Part shown: positions 1 to 6,729 of the stretch, in pieces
Numbering within the stretch: position 1 is the first letter of the stretch
Layout of the letters: every line of letters begins with the position of its first letter
DNA from: Alphaproteobacteria bacterium
Lineage (GTDB): Bacteria > Pseudomonadota > Alphaproteobacteria > UBA6615
Assembly: GCA_030831135.1 (NCBI GenBank)
Contig: JAURLR010000326.1
Location: forward strand, 1 to 6,880
Length of the DNA: 6,880 bases
Direction: 5' to 3'
Position numbers and translations under genes: made by a program
Notes under the pieces: generated by a model
What the model was told of the DNA's origin: nothing
Databases searched by the model: none
The model's input: the letters and a program-made list of their open reading frames with translations, nothing else

Positions 1-491
1 GCGACGGGTTCGATGTGGTCATCCGCGGGGCCTCCGCCCTGCCCGATTCCACATTGATCAGCCGAAAGATCATGGAAACCCCGACAATCGTCTGCGCCAG
101 CCCCGCCTATATTGAAAAGCACGGCGCACCCGACCACCCAGACGAACTGCTCAACCATTCCTGTCTGGTGACCACGGCAGCACCGACCATTGCCGAATGG
201 GTCTTCGATCTCGATGGTGCCGGATATTCGGTCAGGGTCGACGGGCCGATCCGCAGCACCAGCCTGATCGTCGCCCGACACGCCGCCATCGCCGGGTCGG
301 GGATTGCCCGCTTCCCCTATCACTTCGTTGCACCGGATGTGGATTCGGGAAAACTGGTCCGCCTGCTTCATGGATTTGAACGCCAGGAGGCCGCAGTTTA
401 CGCGCTGTATCCAGCCCAGCGAGAACTGGCGCTGAAAACCCGCGCATTCATCGACTTCATCGCTGCGGAAATCGGCAGCGTGAGCGCATAA
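1..491 (+). CDS. LysR-family transcriptional regulator, C-terminal part (CrgA-like effector domain)
   Basis: This is the 3' end of a LysR-type regulator, which would bind DNA as an oligomer and respond to a small-molecule co-inducer. The frame is open from base 3 to the TAA at 489-491, giving 162 residues. No start is assigned, because the GTG at 15 lies inside the conserved domain and the true start is left of the window. Only the effector-binding domain is visible. Family signatures are a DGFDVVIRG-type strand followed by LPDSTLISRKI, the hinge-like CASPAYIEKHGAPDHPDELLNHSCL block, the AGSGIARFP turn with a PDVDSGKLVRLL segment, and YALYPAQRELALKTRAFIDFI near the end. These match the CrgA-like class of LysR effector domains. 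LysR proteins are usually about 300 residues, so roughly 140 residues including the winged helix-turn-helix are missing. The next gene starts 145 bases downstream on the same strand; whether it is a target is not shown. Confidence 0.93.
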   Translation, partial: DGFDVVIRGASALPDSTLISRKIMETPTIVCASPAYIEKHGAPDHPDELLNHSCLVTTAAPTIAEWVFDLDGAGYSVRVDGPIRSTSLIVARHAAIAGSGIARFPYHFVAPDVDSGKLVRLLHGFERQEAAVYALYPAQRELALKTRAFIDFIAAEIGSVSA

Positions 492-636
492 ATCTGGCGA
501 AGCCAACACCGAAACTCCTATCGGCCAACGACACACGGAATTAGTTTGGACTTGTTTCGCATCAGAAATTCGGCAGGCTTACGATCAACACAATCGAATA
601 ACGCCAGACGGAAGAACATCGAAGGAAACAATCAAC

Positions 637-1140
637 ATGCCTGAAGCTGCAACCGAGAATAAAAATTCGTTGCTCAAGCTCAACTTTCTATCTCACGGAA
701 CTCTTGAATCGAAGGATCTCGAAGCCAGCCGAAAATTCTATGAGGACTTTCTGGGAATGCAGGTCGTTCGCACCAGCCCGATCTCACTGCTGATCCGTCT
801 GGGCGGCGACAATACGATTGCAGTGGTCGAGAACAAGAGCAAGCCCGAGATGCCTCTTCTGAATCATAACGGCCTCGATTTGGAAACCCAGGAAGAGGTC
901 GACGCAGCCTACGAAGTGATCGCCGAGCATGGCGAGAGTTGGGGCGTTCACAAGCTAACCAAGCCTGCCCTTCAGCACGGCACCTACGCCTTCTTCTTCT
1001 GGGACGCCGACGACAATTGCTGGGAAATCCTGACCAATCCGAAGGGCGGATATGTCTGGTTGTTCGAGGGCGGAGACAAGGAAGGCCGTGGACATCTCGA
1101 CAAGAATTTCGAGCGTCCGGGCGCCAAAGCTACGTCCTAG
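637..1140 (+). CDS. VOC (glyoxalase/extradiol dioxygenase-fold) protein
   Basis: A 167-residue vicinal-oxygen-chelate protein. The fold pairs two beta-alpha-beta-beta-beta modules around a metal and supports lyases, dioxygenases, isomerases and antibiotic-binding proteins. His20 (in SHGTLES), His77 (in NHNGL) and Glu130 (in NCWEIL) sit where the His/His/Glu metal ligands of metal-dependent members lie. ASRKFYEDFLGMQVV is the typical first helix and strand. HGTYAFFFWDADDNCWEI is the classic second-module strand, and its His114 could be a second-shell or catalytic base. The C-terminal tail (about 137-167) is charged and Gly-rich. The ATG at 637 has an AAGGA at 622-626, 10 bases upstream. The reaction cannot be told from sequence: a ring-cleaving dioxygenase-like or glyoxalase-like enzyme are both possible. 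Its TAG interlocks with the stop of the convergent racemase-like gene, and no terminator separates them. Confidence 0.9.
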   Translation: MPEAATENKNSLLKLNFLSHGTLESKDLEASRKFYEDFLGMQVVRTSPISLLIRLGGDNTIAVVENKSKPEMPLLNHNGLDLETQEEVDAAYEVIAEHGESWGVHKLTKPALQHGTYAFFFWDADDNCWEILTNPKGGYVWLFEGGDKEGRGHLDKNFERPGAKATS

Positions 1141-2033
1141 ACGACGATCTTGTTGGGAATCCGTTTGGGGTGGTCGGTCATGTAGGTGATACCCGACGCA
1201 TTCACGCCCAGATCGATCATCAGCTTGGCCAGCATGATCGACGAGGTGTAACCCTCCAGTACGGGAACTTCCCAGCCGCGTTCGGCGAGTCCCTTCTCGA
1301 TGAACGGCTTGAGCCAGAAGACACCCGAACAGCCCATGGTGATGACTTCGGCACCATCTTCAAGGATCGCCTGCTCGGCCTGATCGACAGCGTTATCGAC
1401 GGCGAGCGATTTCTCACCCTTGAGGGCCTTCTCGCGTTCGGCGCGCAGCTGCGGGCCATCCTCGGCACCCGGGCGCGGCAGGCGCATCCCGATATTGCGG
1501 ATCGAGGCGCAGCGATCCTGCAACTGGTGCTGATAGATCAGGTCCCTGTAATAGACATTGTGGACCCCGGCGATATCGATCACCGAGAACTTGTTGCCGA
1601 GCGTCGTTGCCAGATACATCTGGGAGTGCGCGTTGGCGGTGCAAACGATGTCGTAGTTGCGGCACATCTCGCGGGCTTCCAGGAAGCCCGGCTCGCCCCC
1701 GCCCAGCAGGACGATGCCGTTGTATTTGCCGCTCTCGCAGGCAATGCGGATGTTCTTCAGGCGGGCATCCGCAGCATAGGTAAACTCCTCGCGCGTCTCG
1801 ACCGGCCAGTCGCCATAGGTCGCTTCGGCACCGGGATGCAAATCCCAGTCGATCCCGTCCAGATAGGGCAGCACCATGTCGGCATTCATCAGGCGTTCGA
1901 GCTTGGGCAACCCGCCATCGAGATGCAGCGTCTGATACCCCCACTGAGTGTCGCCCGGCAGGCGGAAGGGCGGGATCAGCAGGAAGCGATATTTGGAAGT
2001 CGCGGCCTCGGGCAGTTGTTCAACGGCGCTCAT
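1137..2033 (-). CDS. Asp/Glu/hydantoin racemase-superfamily protein with Gly at the first Cys position
   Basis: A 298-residue cytosolic enzyme of the Asp/Glu racemase superfamily, nearest in pattern to hydantoin racemases, whose usual length is about 240. YRFLLIPPFRL is the first strand. NGIVLLGGGEPGFLEARE matches the first active-site loop, GCSGVFW (Cys235) the second, and VLEGYTSSIMLAKLMIDLGV the terminal helix block. Racemases in this superfamily use two facing cysteines. Cys235 is present, but the first position, usually Cys in a CFGDPGL-like motif, aligns with Gly111. Arylmalonate decarboxylase is a known member with Gly plus one Cys, so decarboxylation or other one-cysteine chemistry is as plausible as racemisation. 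Cys124 and Cys131 are nearby but off-register. About 35 extra residues at the N-terminus and 20 at the C-terminus lie outside the core. The start is supported by GGAG six bases before the ATG. The gene is divergent from the efflux operon and convergent with the VOC gene. The fold call is firm; the substrate is unknown. Confidence 0.9.
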   Translation of the reverse strand: MSAVEQLPEAATSKYRFLLIPPFRLPGDTQWGYQTLHLDGGLPKLERLMNADMVLPYLDGIDWDLHPGAEATYGDWPVETREEFTYAADARLKNIRIACESGKYNGIVLLGGGEPGFLEAREMCRNYDIVCTANAHSQMYLATTLGNKFSVIDIAGVHNVYYRDLIYQHQLQDRCASIRNIGMRLPRPGAEDGPQLRAEREKALKGEKSLAVDNAVDQAEQAILEDGAEVITMGCSGVFWLKPFIEKGLAERGWEVPVLEGYTSSIMLAKLMIDLGVNASGITYMTDHPKRIPNKIVV

Positions 2034-2062
2034 GGTGTTCTCCGGTTTTGCGTGCTGCAGAA

Positions 2063-2091
2063 CTTATATAAGACTGAACTCCGCCTGAAAA
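2063..2091 (-). promoter_or_regulatory. Candidate promoter of the racemase-like gene
   Basis: On the minus strand, TTTTCA (2086-2091) and TATAAG (2063-2068) are separated by exactly 17 bases. They match the housekeeping -35 and -10 consensus at 4 of 6 and 5 of 6 positions. Transcription would start near 2056, giving a leader of about 22 bases that contains the GGAG ribosome site. The -10 lies in a perfect 10-base palindrome, CTTATATAAG (2063-2072). This is a pattern match by eye only. Confidence 0.35.
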
Positions 2092-2110
2092 GATCGGGCG
2101 CGCCATCTTT
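2089..2110. promoter_or_regulatory. Inverted repeat in the divergent control region (candidate operator)
   Basis: AAAGAT (2089-2094) and ATCTTT (2105-2110) are perfect inverted arms flanking the palindrome GGCGCGCC (2097-2104), with a two-base CG offset on the left side. The dyad overlaps the proposed -35 of the racemase-like gene and lies 114 bases upstream of the adaptor-gene ATG, so a bound protein could affect either direction. It could equally form an RNA hairpin. No regulator is assigned, and no convincing promoter for the efflux operon was found; TAATAT at 2155-2160 has no good -35 partner. Confidence 0.3.
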
Positions 2111-2223
2111 CGGGGGCATCACATTACAGACAAACTTTCTCGAGCGTTCAATGCTAATATGTCCGCACTATCCGCTTTGAAAGCCTTGGCACTTCGGGCT
2201 TGTTCAACAGAAATTCAGGACCA

Positions 2224-3375
2224 ATGCGTTACCTCAAAGAGATCGCCGCGCTTGCACTGCTGTTGCTTGTTGCTGGCGGCGGGTATTTCGTCTGGCAGTA
2301 CGTCACCAACGAACCGGCCGAAACCAAGGCTCCCAGAGGCGGCGGTGGCCCGGTGGTCGAGACAGCACCCGTGACCCTCAGTGAAGTTCAGACACTCGTG
2401 GAGGCCGTCGGCTCGACCCGCGCGCGACAGGCCGTCGAAATCACGCCCACCTCATCGGGCCGCATCACCGAAATCACTTTCCACGCTGGCCAGCCCGTCA
2501 AAGCTGGCGACGTGTTGCTGCGGCTCGATGATGACATCCAGCGCGCCGATCTGATCGAGGCCGAAGCGCGGTTGCGTGAAGCCACACACGCACTCGAACG
2601 GGGGCGCGCGCTGATGAAATCCAGCGCCACCTCGCAGGCCGCTGTCGAGAAACTGGTCGCGGAACTTGCAATCGTCACAGCCACGCGCGACCGCGCCACA
2701 CGGCGTATGCGCGACCGCATCGTGACGGCCCCCTTTGATGGCGTGGTCGGCTTTTCACGGGTGGAAATCGGCGGCCGCATCCAGGAGGGCGCGGTGATCA
2801 CCACGCTCGACGATCTCTCGATCATCGAGATCGAATTCTCTCTGCCTGAATCGCTTTTTGGTCAGGTCTCGCCCGGCAAGCCAATCGTGGCAGACGCGTC
2901 TGCCTTCCCCGATCGAGCTTTCGAGGGCACCATCGAGCGGATCGACAGCCGCATAGACCCGATTTCCCGGGCCTTTAAGGCGCGCGCCCTCATCGCCAAT
3001 CCCGACAACACCCTGCCCTCGGGCATGTTCATGCATCTTGCCGTGGTTCTTGATATCCGCCGGGCACTCAACCTGCCCGAAGAAGCGATCGTCGTGGAAG
3101 GCAGTCAGCCCTACGTCTTCGTTGTTGTCTCCGGTGAACGGGGATTGGTGGCAGAACGGCGCAACGTCAAGATTGGCCAGCGATCTTTCGGCATTGTCGA
3201 GATTCTCGACGGCGTAACCGAAGGCGAATCCGTCATCATCCGCGGTGTACAGAAAGCACGCGACGGCCAGGCCGTGCGACAGGCCGGCCCCCGGGGTGGA
3301 ACACAGGGCGGATCAAAGGGCGGGCCACCGGGCGAACCATCAGCCGCGCCGGCCCAGCCAAACGCCGCCGGTTGA
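2224..3375 (+). CDS. RND efflux periplasmic adaptor subunit (membrane fusion protein)
   Basis: This is the adaptor of a tripartite RND pump. It is tethered in the inner membrane and bridges the pump to an outer-membrane channel across the periplasm. From the ATG at 2224 it is 383 residues; AGGA at 2217-2220 precedes it by a tight three bases. An earlier TTG at 2200 would add eight residues in front of the hydrophobic segment and has no good ribosome site. Residues 5-26 form a signal-anchor helix with no lipobox Cys. The first half-lipoyl motif (ITPTSSGRITEITFHAGQPV) lies near 73-92. A short helical hairpin spans about 103-165, the second half-lipoyl (RDRIVTAPFDGVVG) is at 163-176, and the beta-barrel and membrane-proximal domains follow (DPISRAFKARALI; TLPSGMFMHLAV). 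Residues 355-383 are a low-complexity Gly/Pro-rich tail. The pump gene follows after 42 bases. Substrates are not predictable. Confidence 0.94.
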   Translation: MRYLKEIAALALLLLVAGGGYFVWQYVTNEPAETKAPRGGGGPVVETAPVTLSEVQTLVEAVGSTRARQAVEITPTSSGRITEITFHAGQPVKAGDVLLRLDDDIQRADLIEAEARLREATHALERGRALMKSSATSQAAVEKLVAELAIVTATRDRATRRMRDRIVTAPFDGVVGFSRVEIGGRIQEGAVITTLDDLSIIEIEFSLPESLFGQVSPGKPIVADASAFPDRAFEGTIERIDSRIDPISRAFKARALIANPDNTLPSGMFMHLAVVLDIRRALNLPEEAIVVEGSQPYVFVVVSGERGLVAERRNVKIGQRSFGIVEILDGVTEGESVIIRGVQKARDGQAVRQAGPRGGTQGGSKGGPPGEPSAAPAQPNAAG

Positions 3376-3417
3376 TTGCAGCATGCCACCCCTTGCTCTG
3401 ACCCGCTGGTTCCCACG

Positions 3418-6400
3418 ATGACATTGTCCGACATTTCAATCCGCCGCCCAGTTCTGGCACTCGTCGCAAGTCTCCTGATCGTTGTCATGGGTGCTGCCTC
3501 CCTCCTTTCGCTCCCGATCCGCGAACTGCCCGACGTGGATTCGGCCATAGTCACGGTGACCACGATCTACACCGGCGCGACGCCCCAGATCGTCGATACG
3601 GACATCACCGAAATTGTCGAAAGTTCGGTGGCCGGGGTCGCCGGGATCAAGAACATCTCCTCCCAAAGCCGTCGCGGCCGCAGTTCAACGGTCATCGAGT
3701 TTGAGACCGGCCGCAACATTGATGAGGCCGCCAATGATGTCCGTGATGCCATCGGACGAATTCGTGCACGACTGCCCGCAGATGCCGACGAACCGATCAT
3801 CGTCAAGAGCGACAGCGACGCCGACCCGGTGATGCGCCTGGCCGTGACCTCTGATCGTCACAGCCCCGAGGAAATTACTGATTTTGTCGAGCGGTTCCTG
3901 ATTGACCGGCTCTCGACCCTCGAAGGTGTGGCCTCGGTCGATATGCGCGGCGAACGCCGCTATGCAATCCGAATCTGGATCGACCGCCGGGCACTCGCAG
4001 CACGCAATCTGACTGTCTCGGATATCGAAGCCGCCATCCGCCAGAACAACGTGGAACTGCCCGCCGGTGAAATAACCTCGAGCCAGCGGCTGCTCGATAT
4101 CCGTCTCGACAGTCGGCTGACAACCCCGGACGAATTCCGCAACATTTCCCTCGGCACCGTCGATGGATACCCGGTGCGGCTTGGTGATGTCGCAACCGTG
4201 GAACGCGGCGTGGAAGACGACAACACCATTGTCCGCGCCAACGGCCAACCGGCGGTCGGGCTGCAAGTCATCCGGCAAAGTCAGGCCAACACCATGGCCA
4301 TCTCCCAAGCGGTCCGGGCGGCGATCTCCGACATGGATTCCACGCTCCCGCCCGGGATGCGCATCATTGTCGGTTCGGATGACGCGCTGTTCATCGCGGC
4401 ATCGATCCGCGAAGTGCTGATCGCGCTCTGTATTTCACTCACTCTCGTCGTGCTCGTGATTCTGGCCTTCCTGCGGTCTTTCCGGGCCACGCTCGTCCCT
4501 GCCGTGACCATCCCCGTTGCGCTGGTGGGTTGCCTGTCGCTGGTCTCGGTCTTCGGGTTTTCGATCAATGTCCTGACCCTGCTCGCGCTCCTGCTGGCCA
4601 TCGGGCTTGTGGTCGATGACGCGATCGTGGTGCTGGAAAACATCCAGCGGCGCACGGATGCCGGTGAATCGCCCCTGGTGGCCGCCGTCCGCGGCACCCG
4701 TCAGGTCACCTTCGCGGTTCTCGCCACATCGGTCACGCTGATCGCGGTGTTTGTCCCGATATCCTTCCTGGGGGGTCAGGTCGGACGGCTGTTCAGTGAG
4801 TTCGGTCTGGTCATGGCCGGGGCCGTTGTCATATCGACCTTTGTTGCACTCAGCCTGTGTCCGATGATCGCCTCCCGCGTGGTCACCCGGCGGACACCCC
4901 GCAACGGCAACCCGGTCGATGGCGATGCCGCCGTGGCCCAATCGCGGATTGGCCAAACCTATCGCAACCTCCTTGAACGCGCCCTTGGCCTGCCGATCCT
5001 CGTGATCGCTCTGTCCCTCACATTCGTGGCCGGCGCAGTCATTCTCTACGAGCAGCTCCCGCGCGAGCTGGCACCGAGCGAGGACCGGGGCGTTGCCTTC
5101 GTCCCCATCACGGCCCCGCAGGGGGCGACGGTTGCCTATACCGACGAGCAGGCGCGGATCATCGAACGCGCCCTCGAACCCCAGATTGCCAAGGGGAACG
5201 TCACCACCGTCTATTCTCTGGTCGGCTGGGGGAATCGCCCCTATCGCGCCTTCGTCGTGATGCGACTGGCCAATTGGGAAGACCGCACCGATAGCCAGTC
5301 GGACATCGTGACCGCCATGCAACCGGCAGCACGCGCATTGCCCGGCGCGCGCGCCGGTGTGGCAAGCCCCGCAGGCCTTGGTCTGCGCGGCAACTCCACC
5401 CCGCTGCGAATCGTGGTGGGCGGCCCGGATTTCGAGCTGGTCAAACTCTGGGCTGCAGCCCTGCTCGAACATGCCGAAGCGAATGACCAGCTGATCAATC
5501 CCCAGATCGATTATGAAGAAAACCAACCGCAACTGGACCTGAAACTTGACCGGGCCGGTGCAAACGATCTCGGCATATCCGCCGAAACCATCGCGCTCAC
5601 CCTGCAAACCATGTTCGCCTCCCGCGAGATCACGGAATACATCGAACGAGGCCGGGAATATCCGGTGATCGCCCAGGCCCAGCGCGAAGACCGCCGCACC
5701 CCGACGGATATCTCGAATGTCTTTGTCCGCACCGGTGACGGGACGACGCTTGTCCCGCTTGCAGCGCTTGTCAGCGCGACGGAAAGCGCTGCTGCACCCG
5801 AATTGCGCCGCTATGACCGGCTTCCCTCCATAACGATCGAGGCCGGGCTTGAATCCGGCTACGCGCTCGGGGACGCCATCAGCTACATGGAAGCCGGTGC
5901 AGCCAGCATCCTCCCCGATGGTGCACGCCTCGGGTATTCCGGGCAGTCGGCGGTGTTCAAGGACACCTCGGGCAGCACGATGACGATCTTTCTGCTGGCG
6001 CTGCTGATCGTCTTTCTTGTGCTGGCTGCACAGTTCGAGAGCTTCATCCATCCGCTGGTGATCATGGTCTCGGTTCCGCTGGCCGCGGCCGGTGCCGTCT
6101 ATGCCCTGTATTTTGCCGGCCTTTCACTCAACGTCTACAGCCAGATCGGGATCGTCCTGCTGATCGGCCTGATGGCCAAGAACGGCATCCTGATTGTCGA
6201 ATTCGCGAACCAGTTGCGCGATGAAGGCCGGGACGTGCGCGCGGCGGTCATCGAGGCATCGGTTTTGCGATTCCGGCCGATCCTGATGACCGTTATCTCG
6301 ACCGTTCTGGGGGCAGTGCCACTGGTTCTCGCCACTGGTGCTGGCGCCGAAAGCCGCATTGCGATCGGGTCGGTGATCGTCGGCGGGTTGGGGCTTGCCC

Positions 6401-6528
6401 TGGTGCTCACGCTGTTTCTGACACCGGTGCTCTACAATCTGCTGGCCGGGTTTACTAAGCCCCGCTCGGCCGTTGAACGGGCCCTCGAAGCAGAGCTTTC
6501 CGAAAGCCCGAAACAGCCTGCCGAATAG
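3418..6528 (+). CDS. RND efflux inner-membrane pump (HAE1-type, AcrB-like permease)
   Basis: This is the proton-driven inner-membrane pump of the tripartite system, with 1036 residues from the ATG at 3418, a normal HAE1 length. The start is chosen because MTLSDISIRRPVLALV is the standard RND N-terminus; an in-frame TTG at 3376 would add 14 residues unlike the family. Twelve TM segments are visible near residues 12-31, 332-352, 359-380, 384-405, 430-452, 460-487, 522-545, 853-874, 878-905, 909-932, 953-977 and 983-1012, with two large periplasmic loops after TM1 and TM7. The proton-relay residues are intact: Asp400-Asp401 in TM4 (GLVVDDAIVVLENI), Lys921 in TM10 (LMAKNGILIVEFANQ) and Thr958 in TM11 (RPILMTVIS), equivalent to AcrB D407/D408, K940 and T978. 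The charge pattern in TM4 fits drug (HAE1) rather than metal pumps. No clear Shine-Dalgarno precedes the ATG, suggesting coupling to upstream translation. No outer-membrane channel gene follows in the window. Confidence 0.97.
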   Translation: MTLSDISIRRPVLALVASLLIVVMGAASLLSLPIRELPDVDSAIVTVTTIYTGATPQIVDTDITEIVESSVAGVAGIKNISSQSRRGRSSTVIEFETGRNIDEAANDVRDAIGRIRARLPADADEPIIVKSDSDADPVMRLAVTSDRHSPEEITDFVERFLIDRLSTLEGVASVDMRGERRYAIRIWIDRRALAARNLTVSDIEAAIRQNNVELPAGEITSSQRLLDIRLDSRLTTPDEFRNISLGTVDGYPVRLGDVATVERGVEDDNTIVRANGQPAVGLQVIRQSQANTMAISQAVRAAISDMDSTLPPGMRIIVGSDDALFIAASIREVLIALCISLTLVVLVILAFLRSFRATLVPAVTIPVALVGCLSLVSVFGFSINVLTLLALLLAIGLVVDDAIVVLENIQRRTDAGESPLVAAVRGTRQVTFAVLATSVTLIAVFVPISFLGGQVGRLFSEFGLVMAGAVVISTFVALSLCPMIASRVVTRRTPRNGNPVDGDAAVAQSRIGQTYRNLLERALGLPILVIALSLTFVAGAVILYEQLPRELAPSEDRGVAFVPITAPQGATVAYTDEQARIIERALEPQIAKGNVTTVYSLVGWGNRPYRAFVVMRLANWEDRTDSQSDIVTAMQPAARALPGARAGVASPAGLGLRGNSTPLRIVVGGPDFELVKLWAAALLEHAEANDQLINPQIDYEENQPQLDLKLDRAGANDLGISAETIALTLQTMFASREITEYIERGREYPVIAQAQREDRRTPTDISNVFVRTGDGTTLVPLAALVSATESAAAPELRRYDRLPSITIEAGLESGYALGDAISYMEAGAASILPDGARLGYSGQSAVFKDTSGSTMTIFLLALLIVFLVLAAQFESFIHPLVIMVSVPLAAAGAVYALYFAGLSLNVYSQIGIVLLIGLMAKNGILIVEFANQLRDEGRDVRAAVIEASVLRFRPILMTVISTVLGAVPLVLATGAGAESRIAIGSVIVGGLGLALVLTLFLTPVLYNLLAGFTKPRSAVERALEAELSESPKQPAE

Positions 6529-6533
6529 CAAAA

Positions 6534-6554
6534 GGGCGGGTTCGAAACCCGCCC
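6534..6554. terminator. Terminator-like hairpin after the efflux operon
   Basis: A perfect 9-bp stem, GGGCGGGTT (6534-6542) with AACCCGCCC (6546-6554), closes on a three-base CGA loop, five bases after the pump stop. On the plus strand the 3' flank is CTATCT, a poor U-tract. On the minus strand the stem is followed by TTTT (6530-6533). It may therefore serve the efflux operon, the convergent minus-strand gene, or both. Confidence 0.6.
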
Positions 6555-6567
6555 CTATCTGACCGGT

Positions 6568-6593
6568 ATTGCGAGCCCGAAGGGCGAAGCAAT
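6568..6593. repeat. ATTGC...GCAAT hairpin element
   Basis: ATTGC (6568-6572) pairs with GCAAT (6589-6593), and an inner GCCC/GGGC (6575-6578 with 6582-6585) closes on a GAA loop; the internal gap is GA against GAA. Similar attgcgag...gaagcaatcc units are dispersed in many proteobacterial genomes, so an interspersed repeat is likely. Only one copy is in the window, so repetitiveness is inferred. Confidence 0.45.
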
Positions 6594-6621
6594 CCTGACG
6601 GATGTAAACGTAACCAACCTA

Positions 6622-6715
6622 TCGTCATGCCCGCGCAGGCGGGCATCCATAAACGCCGATGCAAGACCGGTTCAGCGCCCGTGTTTATGGGTTCCCGCCT
6701 TCGCGGGAACGACGA
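6622..6715. repeat. Head-to-head REP-like pair (REPIN-like element)
   Basis: Two 33-base units, 6622-6654 (+) and 6683-6715 (inverted), agree at 28 of 33 positions and are separated by 28 bases. Each has an outer TCGTC, an 8-bp hairpin with a four-base loop (stems 6627-6634 with 6639-6646, and 6691-6698 with 6703-6710) and a CCATAAAC inner flank. Four of the five differences form two compensated base pairs (A-T/G-C and G-C/T-A) and the fifth is in the loop. This layout is typical of REP doublets mobilised by RAYT transposases; no such transposase is in the window. Folded RNA could also act as an mRNA 3'-end barrier for the flanking convergent genes. Confidence 0.75.
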
Positions 6716-6729
6716 GGGTGTGGGACCAA

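Noticed and set aside
15..17. GTG at 15 as the start of a short regulator-like gene
   Set aside because: The frame stays open to the left edge and encodes the conserved DGFDV strand just upstream, so the gene continues out of the window.
939..2180. A 413-codon plus-strand open frame crossing the VOC gene end and the racemase-like gene
   Set aside because: It overlaps the VOC gene out of frame and is antisense to a clear enzyme gene. It has no domain features and no proper start context.
2200..2223. TTG at 2200 as the adaptor start
   Set aside because: The ATG at 2224 has an AGGA before it and puts the hydrophobic signal-anchor at the N-terminus. The TTG has no good ribosome site.
3376..3417. 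TTG at 3376 as the pump start
   Set aside because: The extra 14 residues do not resemble RND N-termini, whereas the ATG at 3418 begins the conserved pattern.
4435..6051. A 538-codon open frame antisense to the pump gene
   Set aside because: It is an antisense shadow of a strongly G/C-third-position coding gene. Its translation is Arg/Gly/Asp/His-rich with no recognisable domain, while the sense frame is a textbook RND pump.
6534..6560. GCGGG-TTCGAAA-CCCGC resembles a tRNA T-arm (5-bp stem, 7-base loop)
   Set aside because: There is no matching acceptor strand upstream, no anticodon or D arm, and no CCA end. The upstream bases are the pump coding region. A terminator-like stem explains it better.
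6622..6715. The paired hairpins as a CRISPR array or riboswitch
   Set aside because: There are only two units in opposite orientation with a single 28-base gap, which does not fit direct repeats with spacers, and no gene start lies downstream on either strand for a riboswitch to control.
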